Source: Candidatus Heimdallarchaeota archaeon (GTDB lineage: Archaea > Asgardarchaeota > Heimdallarchaeia > Heimdallarchaeales > Kariarchaeaceae). From it: a stretch of DNA of 16,698 nt. This document shows, piece by piece, positions 8,019 through 14,897 of the stretch. The DNA is taken from assembly GCA_021399405.1 (NCBI GenBank), contig JAAFKL010000135.1, positions 1-16,698 of the forward strand, read 5' to 3'. The position numbers and the translations under genes are program-made. The notes below the pieces were generated by a model that saw only the letters and a list, made by a program, of their open reading frames with translations, did no database searches and was not told the origin of the DNA. Position 1 is the first letter of the stretch, and each line of letters starts with the position of its first letter.

Positions 8019-8117
8019 ATCACATATATCTCTTCTAATATCATAAAGTCGTTTGTGTGTACCACCACATGTTATCCTTTGAAAAATAAATAGGAATTGT
8101 TAAGATTGTGCAATTAG

Positions 8118-9107
8118 TTATTCCTTTAATCTTGGATTAAGAGCATCACTCAGTGCATCTCCGAAGAGATTGATAGATAAAACAAGGAAAAATATTGCAA
8201 ACCCGGGCATCAATGCTTGTTCGGGATGTTCACTCAATTTTGGACGTGCGATATTGACTTGTATGCCCCAACTTATTGTATTTGAAGGATCTCCAAATCC
8301 AAGAAATGCCAATCCTGCTTCAGCTAAAATCCCTCCGGCAACAAATAAGGCACCAATTACAATAATAGGTGTTAATACATTCGGAAGAACGTGAATAAAT
8401 AAGATTCGATTACTACTGGCACCCATTATCTTCACAGCATCAATATATTCTAAAGAACTTACCTGTTTTACATTTGCAGTAACTAAGCGAGCTAACCCTG
8501 CCCATCCGAAAATACCAATAAGAATTGTTATTATCTGGACATGGGTGAGGGCATCTATTGCATCAGCTTGACCTAAATCAACCAATCTTAGTAAGATTAG
8601 AGCGATAATTAAGAATGGAACAGCGAGAAACAAATCTGTGATTCTCATTAGCACTTCTTCTGTTTTCCCCTGATAATATCCTGCATACAGTCCTACAATT
8701 ACTCCGATAATTAGTGCAATCGCAGTAGACAAGACTCCAACAGAAATTGAAGTTTGAGATCCCGCAAGTAAACGAGCAAATGAATCCATACCTCTTAAAT
8801 CTGTTCCACTAGGGTATTTCAAAGTTGGAAACTCACTAGCTCCGCCTCCAAATCGCCTATCATGACCTGGATCGGTGGTGATTGGTGAGCTACCCATTAA
8901 AACTGGATAAATAATAGCAATGAGAATATTTAGAGAAATATAATAGAATGAAATTACTGCTACTCGATTTCGTCTTAACCTACCATAAACTATTCCCCAT
9001 TGGCTTTGAGAGATGTCTCTCTTTGCAATCTTGAGTCTATCAGAACTTTCTTCTTTCAAAGAAATTACAGGTGAATGTTCTATGTCTTTGTGTGATGTTT
9101 GAGCCAT
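8118..9107 (-). CDS. DppC/OppC-type ABC permease, copy 1
   Basis: A 329-residue inner-membrane subunit of a peptide/nickel-type (Dpp/Opp) ABC importer. A charged cytoplasmic N-terminus (about 1-50) ends in the family's N-terminal membrane segment (RVAVISFYYISLNILIAIIY). An extracellular loop has HDRRFGGG and GTDLRGMDSFARLL, the latter typical of OppC/DppC. The BPD-transp-1 core follows, with the EAA loop EYIDAVKIMGASSNRILFIH that docks on the ATPases. The C-terminus FGDALSDALNPRLKE is the family ending. It would work with a DppB-like permease, two ATPases and a binding protein, none of which is next to it. A tandem paralogue lies 148 bases upstream and is about four-fifths identical by eye. 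The ATG at 9105-9107 has a GAGGT Shine-Dalgarno (9114-9118 on the complement). Confidence 0.92.
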   Translation of the reverse strand: MAQTSHKDIEHSPVISLKEESSDRLKIAKRDISQSQWGIVYGRLRRNRVAVISFYYISLNILIAIIYPVLMGSSPITTDPGHDRRFGGGASEFPTLKYPSGTDLRGMDSFARLLAGSQTSISVGVLSTAIALIIGVIVGLYAGYYQGKTEEVLMRITDLFLAVPFLIIALILLRLVDLGQADAIDALTHVQIITILIGIFGWAGLARLVTANVKQVSSLEYIDAVKIMGASSNRILFIHVLPNVLTPIIVIGALFVAGGILAEAGLAFLGFGDPSNTISWGIQVNIARPKLSEHPEQALMPGFAIFFLVLSINLFGDALSDALNPRLKE

Positions 9108-9255
9108 AATTTGACCTCATAAAAGTGAAAGCTAATAATTGAAAAACTTCATCCTAATTTATTTTTAAACAAATATAAACCATTAGACATTTACTTATTA
9201 TTGATCTAATTTATTAGCCAATAGAGTTTACTCAACGAGTTTTTAATTATATTAC

Positions 9256-10248
9256 CTATTCTTTCAATCTAGGATCCAACGCATCTCGTAAACCATCGCC
9301 GAAGAGATTAACACATAGAACGAGAAAGAAAATTGCAAAGCCAGGGATTAAAGCCTGCTCTGGATGCTCATTTAGTTTAGGACGGGCTAAATTTACTTGA
9401 ATTCCCCAACTTACAGTATTTGTCGGATCTGCAAAACCTAAAAATGCCAATCCCGCCTCAGCTAAAATCCCTCCTGCCACAAATAGTGCACCAAGAACAA
9501 TAATAGGTGGTAATACATTTGGAAAGATATGGACAAATAAGATTCGTCTGTTATTGGCACCCATGATCTTAACGGCATCAATATATTCCAAAGCTGTAAC
9601 CTGTTTCACGTTAGCAGTTACTAATCTAGCCAAACCTGCCCATCCAAATAAACCAATAAGAATCGTAATTATTTGTACATGAGTAAGAGATTCTATTGCA
9701 TCGGCTTGACCAAGATCAACTAATCTAAGGAGGATAAGGGCAATAATGAGAAAAGGGACGGCAAGAAATAGATCTGTTATTCTCATCAGAATTTCCTCAG
9801 TTTTTCCTTGATAATAACCAGCATACAAACCTACTACAACACCAATTAGTAAGGCAATTATTGTTGATAATATACCTACTGTCAATGATGTTTCTGAGCC
9901 TGAGAGAACTCGAGCAAAGGAATCCATACCTCTAAGATCGGTACCTCCTGGATATTTGAGACTTGGAAATGCATTGGCACCTCCACCAAATCTTCTGTCG
10001 TGACCGGGCACTGCACCAACTGGATTGAAACCCATCAATATTGGATATATAAAGGCAATTAATATATTTAATCCAATATAATAGAACGCAATTACGGCTA
10101 CACGATTTTTTTGCAATCGTTCAATGGTAATTCTCCACTGACTTTGAGATATATTCCGTTTTGTAATTTTTATTCGTGGATGAACTTTCTCTTCTTTGAC
10201 AACTGAATCTTTACTTGAACCGCTTTCTTCATAGCTAATCTGAGCCAT
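9256..10248 (-). CDS. DppC/OppC-type ABC permease, copy 2
   Basis: A 330-residue paralogue of the downstream gene with the same architecture: cytoplasmic N-terminus, first membrane segment (RVAVIAFYYIGLNILIAFIY), loop with HDRRFGGG and GTDLRGMDSFARVL, transport core, EAA loop EYIDAVKIMGANNRRILFVH and the ending DALDPRLKE. The two copies differ mostly in the first 40 residues and at scattered conservative positions. The membrane core and the segment GKTEEnLMRITDLFLAVPFLI are almost unchanged, so both are probably functional. A strong GGAGG Shine-Dalgarno (complement of 10256-10260) sits 7 bases before the ATG. It is divergent from the TFS gene across a 261-base gap. No DppB, ATPase or substrate-binding gene is adjacent, so the partners must be encoded elsewhere. 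The substrate could be oligopeptide, sugar or metal chelate; sequence does not decide. Confidence 0.92.
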   Translation of the reverse strand: MAQISYEESGSSKDSVVKEEKVHPRIKITKRNISQSQWRITIERLQKNRVAVIAFYYIGLNILIAFIYPILMGFNPVGAVPGHDRRFGGGANAFPSLKYPGGTDLRGMDSFARVLSGSETSLTVGILSTIIALLIGVVVGLYAGYYQGKTEEILMRITDLFLAVPFLIIALILLRLVDLGQADAIESLTHVQIITILIGLFGWAGLARLVTANVKQVTALEYIDAVKIMGANNRRILFVHIFPNVLPPIIVLGALFVAGGILAEAGLAFLGFADPTNTVSWGIQVNLARPKLNEHPEQALIPGFAIFFLVLCVNLFGDGLRDALDPRLKE

Positions 10249-10530
10249 AATATTTCCTCCATGAGTGAATTACTCTGGTCGAATGAAGTCCATTTGCAGT
10301 TCCGTTTTTAATATGTACCCTCAACGAATTGAGCGAAGATATCCTTCATTTGACTTAAAACAACCACATCTTAAACACTTATAATATTTTATAAGAAAGA
10401 AATTTGAAATTAATAGCATTGAGAGTATTTTAAATGGGAAAATTCGAAAACACGAAAGTAATTGATGGGGGTGACCAATTATTGTTAACAACCAAATCAT
10501 TTAACTAAGATGTGTAGTAACGCAAATAAG

Positions 10531-10878
10531 ATGGATTTCTGTGAGAATTGCGATGCACTACTGATTCCTCAAAAAGTGTCTGGAGTAGTGGTTGCTAAAT
10601 GCCCAGATTGTAATTGGGTAAAAGAAAATGGAAAACTAACTAAAATTTCTTTCACCAATGATACCTCAAATAAAGATCCTGAGGGTGGAAAAATGTTGGT
10701 GTTGGAAGATGACGATGGTTTTGTAGCTGGAAGGCCCAGAAAAGAAATGTATTGTAATAATTGTGATTCCCATCAAGAAATTGAGTACTGGGAAATACAG
10801 ACAAGAAGCGCTGATGAAGCACCTACGAGATTTTTCAGATGTACTAACTGTGATAAAAATTGGCGTGAATACGATTAA
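10531..10878 (+). CDS. tfs: Transcription factor S (archaeal TFIIS-like cleavage factor)
   Basis: The archaeal transcript-cleavage factor, related to RNA polymerase subunit Rpb9 and the TFIIS C-terminal domain. It rescues backtracked RNA polymerase by stimulating RNA cleavage. The N-terminal zinc ribbon is CENC...CPDC. A linker containing GGKMLVLEDDDGF follows. The C-terminal ribbon is CNNC...CTNC, with the hallmark QTRSADEAPTRFFRC. The acidic DE pair at the tip inserts into the polymerase active site and is intact, so this is an active factor, not an inhibitory paralogue. I chose the ATG at 10531 (MDFCENC, 115 aa) because family members start two or three residues before the first Cys. An in-frame ATG at 10510 would add seven residues; neither has a good Shine-Dalgarno. 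It leads the PCNA-GINS cluster but is 159 bases from PCNA. Confidence 0.92.
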   Translation: MDFCENCDALLIPQKVSGVVVAKCPDCNWVKENGKLTKISFTNDTSNKDPEGGKMLVLEDDDGFVAGRPRKEMYCNNCDSHQEIEYWEIQTRSADEAPTRFFRCTNCDKNWREYD

Positions 10879-10909
10879 TTATTGCAAGATAGTTTATTAT
10901 TAATAAATC

Positions 10910-10941
10910 CTTCAATTAATATCAGCAATGAACAATTGAAG
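10910..10941. repeat. 8-bp inverted repeat between TFS and PCNA
   Basis: CTTCAATT (10910-10917) and AATTGAAG (10934-10941) are perfect complements separated by 16 bases. They lie about 10 bases before a TATA-like TTTAAATT (10952-10959) that could drive PCNA. The element could be an operator for PCNA or a stem at the TFS 3' end. Confidence 0.4.
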
Positions 10942-11037
10942 TAAATGATTATTTAAATTGAAATGAAGGATATCAAAATAATTAGATAATGGCGAATAAT
11001 ATCTCAGTATAGCTCGTCATAGAGAAGGTTTACAATA

Positions 11038-11850
11038 ATGAAATTATTATTACAAGAAGCCAAATTAATGAGATTGTTAGTTGATGCCATGTCAGCTGTC
11101 GCCCTCGAAGTGGCAATCGAAATAGGTGAAAATGGGTTTAGGGCTCAAGCTAGGGATCAGGGATCTACGTGGGCTGTAGATGTATTTATTCATAAGGATG
11201 AATTCTCAACTTGGGAAGTAGGGGATAAAATGACTTTTATGATAGATCTCAAGGATTTCTCAGATTTTGTTAAAACGGCAAGAGCAAATGATGAATTAAT
11301 TATTGATTATAATGAAAAAGAAACACTTGATCTGACACTTGAGTCAAAAGAAATTACTAAAAATCTATCTTTAAGACTTAGGGATGTTGGTGATTTCAAA
11401 TTCATGAGAATAACTGAAAGACCATTTTTTACTACAGTAGAAATAAAGAGTGATCTGTTTAGCGAGGCCATAAAAGCTGCTGAATTAGGTGATGAACATG
11501 TCACGATGACATTATCAAAAAGTAAACTGTACTTTGAAGCAAAGGCAACATCAAGAAAGGCTGAAGCTACTATTAATTTTGCAGATAATGATAGTATCAG
11601 CATCCTAGAATTTCAAGATGGTGAATTTACTGGGCGTGATGGTCAAACTCATCCTATCCCTGATACACATACTTCTACATTTGGTCTTAAGTATCTAAAA
11701 CATATCTCAAAGCTAGGAAAGGCAGATAATTCATTTAAAGTTTCGATGTCTCATCAAAATCCTTTGAGAATTATTATTTATCCAAAGGGAGAAGAAACAT
11801 CATACGTTGCATTTGCAGTGGCTCCACGTGTCCGAGACAGTGATGAATAA
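11038..11850 (+). CDS. pcn: DNA polymerase sliding clamp (PCNA)
   Basis: A PCNA-family clamp subunit, expected to form a ring around DNA and tether polymerase, ligase, FEN1 and other partners. The 270 residues cover the two clamp domains: domain 1 about 1-125, with GENGFRAQARDQ at the DNA-facing turn, and domain 2 about 135-262. The C-terminus VAFAVAPRVRD is the conserved end of the strand that borders the PIP-box pocket. It is about 20 residues longer than typical archaeal PCNA. Part of the excess is a polar loop at about residues 191-212 (around DGEFTGRDGQTHPIPDTHTS). The ATG at 11038 has a weak AGGT upstream at the right distance; a later Met (residue 11) would delete the first strand. GINS51 follows after 23 bases, so the two are probably one transcript and couple clamp and helicase components. 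Confidence 0.94.
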   Translation: MKLLLQEAKLMRLLVDAMSAVALEVAIEIGENGFRAQARDQGSTWAVDVFIHKDEFSTWEVGDKMTFMIDLKDFSDFVKTARANDELIIDYNEKETLDLTLESKEITKNLSLRLRDVGDFKFMRITERPFFTTVEIKSDLFSEAIKAAELGDEHVTMTLSKSKLYFEAKATSRKAEATINFADNDSISILEFQDGEFTGRDGQTHPIPDTHTSTFGLKYLKHISKLGKADNSFKVSMSHQNPLRIIIYPKGEETSYVAFAVAPRVRDSDE

Positions 11851-11873
11851 ATTAGCATAACAGGTAATTAACC

Positions 11874-12440
11874 ATGAGTATTTACGATCACGTACTTAAT
11901 GCATGGAAAAGAGAACGGCAAAGTACCGAACTTTTAGAACTAGAACCTGAATTTTACACCAAATGTCGAGAATATATCCATCATCTTGAAACCCAAGCGA
12001 ATAATGACCAAGATCAATTAATGGCAAAATTATTTAACAAACGCTGGATTAGAGTTAATTACTTAATAAATGATTTTTTGACAATTAGAATGCAAAAGCA
12101 AATTCGAGATATATTGTCGGGAACTGATTTTCCTAAAAAATTACCAATTGAAGAGGATGAGATTCGCAAAAAGTTACAAAAACAATTAGCCTCATTTAGA
12201 AACCGTGTATTAGGAATAGAGAGTCAGGAAGAGCACCAAGCAGATGAAGACATAAATGAAGAAGGATATACGGCTGTAGTATTTACTCAGAATGATAATT
12301 ATGAATCAGTGGGTTCAGATCTTAATACGTATGGACCTTTTGAGAAAGGAGACGTAGCAATTATCCCTAAGGCAAATATGAGAAATTATCAAATGAGATC
12401 CAAAGTTGAAGAAATTGATATCGATTTTAATAAAGATTAA
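11874..12440 (+). CDS. GINS complex subunit, Gins51/Gins15 type
   Basis: A subunit of GINS, which with MCM and a GAN/Cdc45-like protein forms the archaeal replicative helicase. The helical A domain comes first (about 1-115), with the family-like stretch KLFNKRWIRVNYLINDFLTIRMQKQI. After an acidic linker (ESQEEHQADEDINEE) the small beta B domain is at the C-terminus (about 130-188: YGPFEKGDVAIIPKANMRN). A-then-B order identifies the Gins51 (Sld5/Psf1-like) class, as opposed to Gins23. At 188 residues it has the usual length. It follows PCNA by 23 bases with an AGGT Shine-Dalgarno before the ATG, so co-expression is likely. It converges with eS27 across only 33 bases. Confidence 0.88.
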   Translation: MSIYDHVLNAWKRERQSTELLELEPEFYTKCREYIHHLETQANNDQDQLMAKLFNKRWIRVNYLINDFLTIRMQKQIRDILSGTDFPKKLPIEEDEIRKKLQKQLASFRNRVLGIESQEEHQADEDINEEGYTAVVFTQNDNYESVGSDLNTYGPFEKGDVAIIPKANMRNYQMRSKVEEIDIDFNKD

Positions 12441-12446
12441 TCTAAT

Positions 12447-12470
12447 TCAATAAAGAAGAAAGAAAAATCA
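12447..12470 (-). terminator. T-rich terminator candidate after eS27
   Basis: On the - strand this gap reads as an interrupted T-run (TTTTTCTTTCTTCTTTA) directly after the eS27 stop. It is suitable for archaeal intrinsic termination and lies within the short convergent gap with GINS51. Confidence 0.35.
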
Positions 12471-12473
12471 AGT

Positions 12474-12665
12474 TTATTCTAATACTTCTACGATCTCAGC
12501 AGTTATTTCGGCTTTACCAGAATGAGGTTGAGCAAGGACTTCGTTACAATCATCAGATGAACAAACAACTTGAGTCTTTGCATGATTGAAAACTACTGTC
12601 TCTGTTTCACACTCGGGACATTTAACCTTAACAAATTTGCTGTTTGGTTCTTGTGCTAATTCCAT
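12474..12665 (-). CDS. rps27e: Small-subunit ribosomal protein eS27
   Basis: A 63-residue zinc-ribbon protein of the small ribosomal subunit. It matches eS27 throughout: an N-terminal basic strand (SKFVKVKCPEC), the VVFNHAKTQVVC core and the C-terminal GKAEITAEIVEVLE. Archaeal eS27 normally has two CxxC knuckles. Here the first is C-PE-C but the second is C-SSDD-C, two residues longer, and PTGGKA is replaced by PHSGKA. The DNA reads unambiguously across this point, so it is not a frameshift. In many archaea eS27 lies in an operon with eL42 and aIF2-alpha; here it stands alone, convergent with GINS51 and divergent from the Trx-V4R gene. An AGGAAT Shine-Dalgarno-like element precedes the ATG. 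Confidence 0.92.
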   Translation of the reverse strand: MELAQEPNSKFVKVKCPECETETVVFNHAKTQVVCSSDDCNEVLAQPHSGKAEITAEIVEVLE

Positions 12666-12861
12666 AATTCAATTCCTAGATACTTCCAATTAAAGGTATA
12701 GATGAATACCTTACTCAAAAAGTAATCGCGGCATTATAAATCGTGGAATTCATGATCTTCTTTATCTTGAATTAAAAAACTATTTTCTAATTAATTTAGA
12801 AGTTTCTAAAATCTATTCAAGATAAGACTTAATTATTTTTATAATAAAAAAGGTATATTAG

Positions 12862-12879
12862 TCACCGCTTACTTGGTGA
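12862..12879. promoter_or_regulatory. Small inverted repeat downstream of a TATA-like element, Trx-V4R promoter region
   Basis: TCACC (12862-12866) and GGTGA (12875-12879) are inverted with an 8-base spacer, between a TATA-like AT-rich stretch (about 12835-12850) and the ATG at 12896. The position, near the likely transcription start, suits a repressor site. The arms are short, so chance is possible. Confidence 0.3.
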
Positions 12880-12895
12880 TAATTACAGGGATTAA

Positions 12896-14386
12896 ATGTC
12901 ATTAGAAGTAACCCCCATAAGATTGATAATGTTCACCTCTGAGGACTGTGTATACTGTCCTCCTGTGGAAGAAATTGTCAAAGAAGTGGTTGGTTCAGGT
13001 ATGCAAGAACTGGTTCATGTATCAACAATAGATGTGCAAGATGATCCAGATACTGCTTCACAGTATGAAATCATGGCCCTTCCATCGTTAGTGATAAATG
13101 AATCAATTGTATTAGAGGGAGGAATGGATGATGATTCAGTGAGGGATTTATTATGGACTACCCTCATGAGCCATGCTCTAACCACTGAAAAGGCTTTAAC
13201 CTTAACGACTAATTCATTATTAGCAATTACAATGAACGCAATGGATTCTCTACAGGGAAATAGAATTCTTCGACCTTCAGTTGGTGATTTTGCCCACGTA
13301 GGAGTATATCAGCAATATCTATTGAGTTTATATAGTCTAGATCCATTGATTCCATTTTTGCTTTACAAAGCAGGTTATCAATTAGGAATGGTAGGAATGA
13401 TGCACCACGTCTTAACGTTGCTTCATCCACCACTTGGGAAAACTTCTAAGCCAAAATCCAAATTCAAACATTTAGCCAGAGCTTTAGAATTATATTTTAC
13501 TGATAGAGATTTAATTCCTACTCAACTTGCCTCAGAGGGAAAAATTGTTGGATTTGATGATTCTACAATTGTACTCAGAGTACATGAACTTGCATCTGCT
13601 TCTATAAAGATAGATGTAGGTGAACCTATGTGTGGTTTTACTGCTGGTCAATTAGCGGGTGTAACCGCAGTCGTCATGGGTGAAGTAAATGGAATGGTCA
13701 AATGTGTTGAAACTGACTGCATGGCTAATGGTGCAGATTACTGTTCATTTACCATATCGATAACTGAACAATCACCAATTTCATTACCGCCTTTGGAAAC
13801 TCAAGAGGAACGTGCTGAACGAAGGCAGAATTTTTACGAAGTTATCCATGAAATGACAGGTTTGATACAAGACAGTCAGATCATGAGAAAAATCCAAAGA
13901 CCCAATGCACGTGATTTCATCCATATATCTGTTCTACAACCCATTATTGTCTCTCTAAAATTTTTAGATAGATTATCTGGAACGATTTTATTTAATGGAG
14001 GAAAAGAACTAGGTATATTTGGACCAGGAAAAGATTTACTCTATCGTCTTGTCCAAGAATCTGCCGTCCAAGTACCACTTGATTTCGATTCGGGAGTACA
14101 ATTGTTATACGAGTACTTATCACATCCATTAACATCCCTAGGGAGAGAATTTGGAAAAATCCATCTTAAAAACAATGGTGATGCATCTTACACACTTGAA
14201 ATACAGGATAATGCGGCGATTGCAGGTATGTCTACAGCAGCCTTAGGACACACATTCTGTGATTTTCAAGCAGGTTTCTTTGCTGGAAGATTGCATATTT
14301 TAATTGGTGTAAATCCATTTGTTAAGGAAATAGAATGTCAAGGAACTGGATCTGAGACTTGTAAATTCATAATTAAAACAAGGTAA
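12896..14386 (+). CDS. Thioredoxin-like domain fused to two V4R domains
   Basis: 496 residues. Residues 1-95 are a thioredoxin/glutaredoxin-like domain: beta strand IRLIMF, redox motif C18-VY-C21 and cis-Pro P63 in ALPSLVIN. Two homologous repeats follow, each opening with a shared pattern (RPSVGDFAH at about 125, RPNARDFIH at about 335, then SL..LD..). Each ends in a V4R Cys triad: C246, C275, C283 and C455, C481, C489, with C-x7-C identical in both. V4R (4-vinyl reductase) domains share the Bet3/TRAPP fold, bind small hydrophobic ligands and often act as ligand or redox sensors in archaeal regulators. The triad probably holds a metal. No DNA-binding domain or membrane segment is present. 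I infer a cytoplasmic redox- or ligand-responsive protein in which the thioredoxin domain may reduce the V4R cysteines. The ATG at 12896 follows AGGG by five bases. Confidence 0.85.
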   Translation: MSLEVTPIRLIMFTSEDCVYCPPVEEIVKEVVGSGMQELVHVSTIDVQDDPDTASQYEIMALPSLVINESIVLEGGMDDDSVRDLLWTTLMSHALTTEKALTLTTNSLLAITMNAMDSLQGNRILRPSVGDFAHVGVYQQYLLSLYSLDPLIPFLLYKAGYQLGMVGMMHHVLTLLHPPLGKTSKPKSKFKHLARALELYFTDRDLIPTQLASEGKIVGFDDSTIVLRVHELASASIKIDVGEPMCGFTAGQLAGVTAVVMGEVNGMVKCVETDCMANGADYCSFTISITEQSPISLPPLETQEERAERRQNFYEVIHEMTGLIQDSQIMRKIQRPNARDFIHISVLQPIIVSLKFLDRLSGTILFNGGKELGIFGPGKDLLYRLVQESAVQVPLDFDSGVQLLYEYLSHPLTSLGREFGKIHLKNNGDASYTLEIQDNAAIAGMSTAALGHTFCDFQAGFFAGRLHILIGVNPFVKEIECQGTGSETCKFIIKTR

Positions 14387-14457
14387 CCAAATTATCATAT
14401 CTTGAAAATTATTCACAAAATAATATTTCATTATTTAATTACTAGATCGTAAATCAA

Positions 14458-14466
14458 TTTATACTT
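14458..14466 (+). promoter_or_regulatory. TATA-box candidate for the coiled-coil gene (leaderless)
   Basis: TTTATACTT is centred about 29 bases before the ATG at 14491. Transcription would start within a few bases of the start codon, and no Shine-Dalgarno is visible, so the mRNA is probably leaderless. Confidence 0.4.
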
Positions 14467-14490
14467 GATGGATTCAGTGAAAACTATAGT

Positions 14491-14733
14491 ATGTCAAGAA
14501 GAGTGCGTCGAACAGTTAATGACATGGATGATCTTCTTCCAAACGAGCTGATTGAGACTACAAGTGCTTCCACTACAGCAGATTTAGTTACAATTGTTTC
14601 AGAGTTAGAAAATCAGATGGAAGACATGGTTGATAAATATGAGAAACAAATTAATGAGCTGAGTAGCAGATTAGAATCTATCGAAAATGATTTCAAACAG
14701 GTTGTTGAGGCACTAAAATCTGGTGGCGCATAA
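14491..14733 (+). CDS. Small coiled-coil protein of unknown function
   Basis: An 80-residue protein I do not recognise. The N-terminus is basic (MSRRVRRTVNDMDDLL). A polar Ser/Thr linker (about 22-30) follows, then one long helix (about 31-75) with heptad spacing of Leu, Ile, Met and Val (ADLVTIVSELENQMEDMV, then NELSSRLESI) that should form a dimeric or higher coiled coil, ending GGA. There are no cysteines, signal peptide or membrane segment. It sits between the Trx-V4R protein (104 bases upstream) and TFE (164 bases downstream) with its own leaderless-type promoter. Good codon structure, a promoter at the right distance and a plausible protein make it a real gene. A nucleoid, scaffold or adaptor role is possible; nothing in the sequence decides. 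Confidence 0.65.
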   Translation: MSRRVRRTVNDMDDLLPNELIETTSASTTADLVTIVSELENQMEDMVDKYEKQINELSSRLESIENDFKQVVEALKSGGA

Positions 14734-14754
14734 CTATTATATCGAAATAAAATA

Positions 14755-14769
14755 GTGAAACTATATATT
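14755..14769 (+). promoter_or_regulatory. BRE/TATA candidate for the TFE gene
   Basis: GTGAAA followed by CTATATATT resembles an archaeal BRE plus TATA box. Transcription would start near 14790 and give a leader of roughly 108 nt that contains both hairpins below. The assignment is by pattern only. Confidence 0.4.
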
Positions 14770-14812
14770 CTTTTAATTACAGCTTAAAATAGACCAAAAT
14801 CACAACAGTTAT

Positions 14813-14834
14813 AGTCTAGGGTAGACTCTTTTTT
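14813..14834 (+). terminator. Hairpin plus T-run in the TFE leader (terminator or attenuator)
   Basis: AGTCTA-GGG-TAGACT is a perfect 6-bp inverted repeat with a 3-base spacer, followed after one base by six T (14829-14834). The layout is that of an intrinsic terminator. It may end the coiled-coil transcript, 80 bases after its stop, or act conditionally in the TFE leader. Confidence 0.45.
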
Positions 14835-14842
14835 AATGTGTA

Positions 14843-14876
14843 TGATTAGTCTTGAATGCGCGATCAAGATTAATTA
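14843..14876 (+). promoter_or_regulatory. Long hairpin in the TFE leader, next to its Shine-Dalgarno
   Basis: Bases 14843-14855 can pair with 14864-14876 over 13 bp (two G.U wobbles; core TCTTGA/TCAAGA) around the 8-base loop ATGCGCGA. The stem ends 8 bases before the GAGGT ribosome-binding site (14885-14889). It could act as an RNA element that controls translation, or as DNA it could be an operator. Confidence 0.5.
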
Positions 14877-14897
14877 GTCAAACCGAGGTCGATTGTA

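Noticed and set aside
10510..10530. Seven-residue N-terminal extension of TFS
   Set aside because: TFS proteins start just before the first Cys; the extension is not typical, although it cannot be excluded.
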